This document shows positions 39,326 to 64,000 of a stretch of 64,000 bases of DNA, in pieces. Source of the DNA: Tubiluchus corallicola. Lineage: Eukaryota; Priapulida; Priapulimorpha; Priapulimorphida; Tubiluchidae. The first letter of the stretch is position 1; each line of letters opens with the position of its first letter. Made by a program: the position numbers and the translations under genes. The stretch covers positions 35,001 to 99,000 of the forward strand of contig JAQGDQ010000372.1 of the NCBI GenBank assembly GCA_030141605.1, in the 5' to 3' direction. Below the pieces are notes generated by a model. That model saw nothing but the letters and a program-made list of their open reading frames with translations. It did no database searches and was not told the DNA's origin.

Positions 39326-39427
39326 TAATAATAATGATAATAATAATAATAATAGTAGTAGTAGTGGTAGTGGTAGTGGTAGTGGTAGTGGCAGCGCAGC
39401 AGCAGCAGCAGTAGCAGCAGTAGCAGT

Positions 39428-39491
<64 letters not shown>
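39326..39491. repeat. Compound trinucleotide tract (AAT/AGT/GGT/AGC)n
   Basis: Successive blocks of (aat)n, (agt)n, (ggtagt)n, (agc)n mixed with agt, then (aat)n again. It produces homopolymeric frames on all strands, none credible as protein. It abuts sequence (39492 on) that in minus sense ends AATAAAGAATTTATTATT. The tract has therefore probably grown from the AAT-type tail of a retroelement. Confidence 0.93.
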
Positions 39492-39494
<3 letters not shown>

Positions 39495-41387
39495 TCTTTA
39501 TTGTTGTAATATTGTACATCAGAACTGGTAAACCAGACATTCCATAAAGTGGTATTATTGCTATACATCAGCATAGGAAACTGTTGTTAGCAATAGTGTT
39601 ATTAGAGTAAAATAAAATTACATTTAAGATAAAAAGACAAGTGAAATTTTAATTACAATATTGCATCTCAGAAACTCACATTAAATATAATCAGCTGCAC
39701 ACAATACACATTAAACACAGTACATATTAAATGCAAGCACACATGCAAATACAATGCACATTTACATAACATTTACCTATAGTGAGCGCAATACATTTAC
39801 AAAATTTACAGTAGAATTTTATGCAAAGTATGTGTTTTTTTGTGTATGCGTGACAGATTTTATTGAAGTTATGATGAGCGGTACATTTTGGCTTGCTATA
39901 AAGTACAGACTGTTCGTCAGGGGAAGACAAAAAATAATAATTTTCTTGGCTTAATTCTTTTTGTACACTGATCAATTAGTTCAACAAATTTTAGTTCAAC
40001 ATTAGTATAAACGAGTGTGGTATTTTTTGTTCTTTTCTAAACTCTTTTAGTTCTAGTTGTTCTATATAAACTTCTAATCGTGAAAATTGTTATTAATGAG
40101 ATAATTATTAATGTTTGTGGTTTTCTCAGTTTATTCTGCATCAGCTTATCTTGCATTATTCAGTGAACTTGCTCTTTTAATGTACTATCAGACTTCTTTA
40201 ATATAGTAGTTTAAACAACATAAGCTAATTGCCTCAGGTAAACTGTGAACAACAATTAAGAGGTCTGCCAAATACTAGACGTTCAATTTTAACATACATT
40301 TATGCACTAGTAGCATTTGACAATCTTTTGTAACAGCTTGAAATCTTTAATTGAAAAAATAGGAGGCTAATTACCTTGGGACAGACAGTGTCTTTACCAA
40401 TTTGAAGGCTCAACTCATGTTATCTACCTAGCTGGGAGAGATTTTTTCGCTGGCAGATTTGTTTGAGTTTTTTGGCTTGGAGAAACTGATAAATGCTGAC
40501 TGTTTCTAATCTTTCCAGACACTAATCGTCTACACAACTATTACTCAAGTATAATGTTTGACTGCTATAATGTTTGTATACCCCTGTTAGACCAGTTAGA
40601 CTTCTGTCTGAATTTTAGTTTCAGAAAACATGTGTGGTTGGAGAAAATAAAAAAATAATAATATTACACAGTTGACCTTCACTCTCACTGTATATTTCAA
40701 TGTATTTTCTGTCCATAACATTAGGCATAAATGTTTGGGAGCCGCTTTTGTTGCGCAACTTAGGTGAAAGAAGGGGGAGGACAAAGTGAGAGCTAATTGG
40801 CTGTCGCGAGGACCTCCCTGGTTGATTGACATTTTGCGATCTGTGTATTGACAGACTTGATGATTTCAAGCTTTGATATTATCACTACATTAACGTGTGG
40901 TTTTATAAAGCTGCCTTCACCTTATAAATGAGATGAGTTCTGTTAACCCAGTACAGCTCCAAATTTTCTGCACAGTTTCTTACAGAAAGTGCTATTGTGT
41001 ATCTAAATAAGTGTGGTTGTGGGTATGTGACAATGAAAAATGATTAAACTGAGCTTTTTCACACATATTTCTGTAATGCTTTTCATTGTAAAAATGAAAA
41101 TATTTTCCATCTTAGGTCATTTTGTATGTTGTAAAACTGAATATTGTTTTCCTTAAAATATTGCCAATAAAATCTTAAAACCCTTTATTTAGTGATTCAG
41201 TCTTTAGAACAATGTTTACATGTATATAGTTCATATTCTTATTTCGTGTATCAGTATTAGTTGACATCATTATTTTTGGTTCGTGTAAACGTAATTACCT
41301 CATCAAATGGTCATTTTGTTTTTGATTGTTTTAGAAAATCAGAATCTTCGGTTGAGTGCTAGAAGTTGTTCCGACTAAGCTATATCA
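39492..41387. promoter_or_regulatory. Upstream region of the MAK-type kinase
   Basis: No gene recognised. Its first part looks like a minus-strand retroelement tail. Near the kinase there is a more GC-rich patch (about 40735-40830) with the palindrome GTTGCGCAAC and an inverted CCAAT (ctaattggctg). A possible 5'UTR acceptor (gattgttttag) ends at about 41334. Promoter location is inference only. Confidence 0.35.
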
Positions 41388-63245
<21,858 letters not shown>

Positions 63246-64000
63246 TGCTACTAGAGTAGTGAATATTATGTGGTACAGATAGTTCCTGTATTCCAGCGCA
63301 TTGTATCAATGGCTGTGTACATCGATACGTCAGTTCCTTGCTTGTGCAATTATGAAATTCTAAGCGGCAACGAGCAAACGACTAATCTGTCCTGTTGATA
63401 TTATATTAGCTTTTTTCTAAGTGACGAGTTGGAAAATATTATTTTTTTGCTTTCCACCGTAATTGTGGTGCTGTACACCCTATTTTGGGCAAACACGGTG
63501 AAAATGGATTATGAATGTGTACGTGCATGCGTTTGCTTCAGTTTAACTGATTTTATATGCAGTGTTTTCGTACGAAGCTAAGCAGAAAGTAACAAGGGCT
63601 TTCAGCTGGTAGGTTTACTAGGTTTATTAGTGATTTAGTGTGTGAGATAAGTGGTTATTGTGCACACGCACTCTTACAGTTTACCCATGTGAGACAAAGC
63701 GATTAATTCATCTATAGTTGTTGCCAGCTATGAACTTGCAATCTGGCAAACACTTAAAGAAAGAAGCAGAGTACAGCAACCAAAGCGCTGGAACGCGCTT
63801 GTCAGTTCTTGTACAAGTAAAACATTAATACTCTGAATGGGTAATAGGACTGGAATAACGTCTAGACCATGTTGACCAGACTTTGGCAAGACCAAGACGG
63901 AGTTCACCTCTCCACATTTTGTCCACTTGTTTTATTCAAACAAGCGAATGATGAATGCGCTGCTTTCTAATCAAAACTACAACCAGAGCCAGAAAGACTC
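63246..64000 (+). other. Probable kinase 3'UTR and flank
   Basis: Follows the TGA at 63243-63245. I see no strict AATAAA before the window ends, so the polyadenylation site is not placed. No coding segment recognised. Confidence 0.5.

Overview
This is a eukaryotic, animal-type genomic window. It is AT-rich, genes are split by introns of roughly 0.3-4.5 kb with GT..AG borders, and most of the rest is transposon remnants, MITEs and tandem arrays. Protein content (a Ral GTPase, a MAK/CILK1-type ciliary kinase and a class-V aminotransferase of the isopenicillin-N-epimerase type) together with LINE, hAT, mariner and pogo relics fits a marine invertebrate or early-branching metazoan. The sequence does not let me name the species. 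There is no bacterial-style operon, CRISPR or rRNA.

Layout. (1) 1-490: first coding exon of a Ral GTPase on the minus strand, running off the left edge, with a 5'UTR splice acceptor. (2) 0.5-20.6 kb: gene-poor DNA holding two hAT-type MITEs with perfect 8-bp target duplications, a 113/121-bp and a 47-bp minisatellite, several LINE 3' ends and one 5'-truncated LINE reverse transcriptase. (3) 20.6-23.4 kb: a short coding-like ORF, a gag-like relic and a 30-bp minisatellite. (4) 23.6-36.5 kb, minus strand: a nine-exon PLP enzyme reconstructed by joining exons in phase (423 codons plus stop; first exon tentative). Its introns hold LINE pieces, a 65-bp satellite, a partial exon duplication and a foldback element. 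(5) 36.5-41.4 kb: divergent intergenic region with a trinucleotide tract. (6) 41.4-63.2 kb, plus strand: a complete 14-exon MAK/CILK1-family kinase (558 aa). Its introns carry two long GA tracts, a mariner-like MITE, three copies of a MITE family with 6-bp target duplications, a nested pogo/hAT pair, a solo LTR, a SINE and a 2.7-kb 33-bp minisatellite just before a 13-nt terminal coding exon. (7) 63.2-64 kb: probable 3'UTR and flank.

The three genes have no evident shared pathway. Ral is a signalling GTPase, the kinase acts in cilium length control and transport, and the aminotransferase is metabolic. The most interesting non-gene signal is a structured hairpin repeated in the 3' regions of several different LINE families, whose outer and inner stems change by compensatory substitutions while the linkers stay alike. 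The next is the 6-bp-TSD MITE family. The very long open frames in the tandem arrays (especially 59.5-62.2 kb minus) are artefacts of repeat periods divisible by three, not genes.
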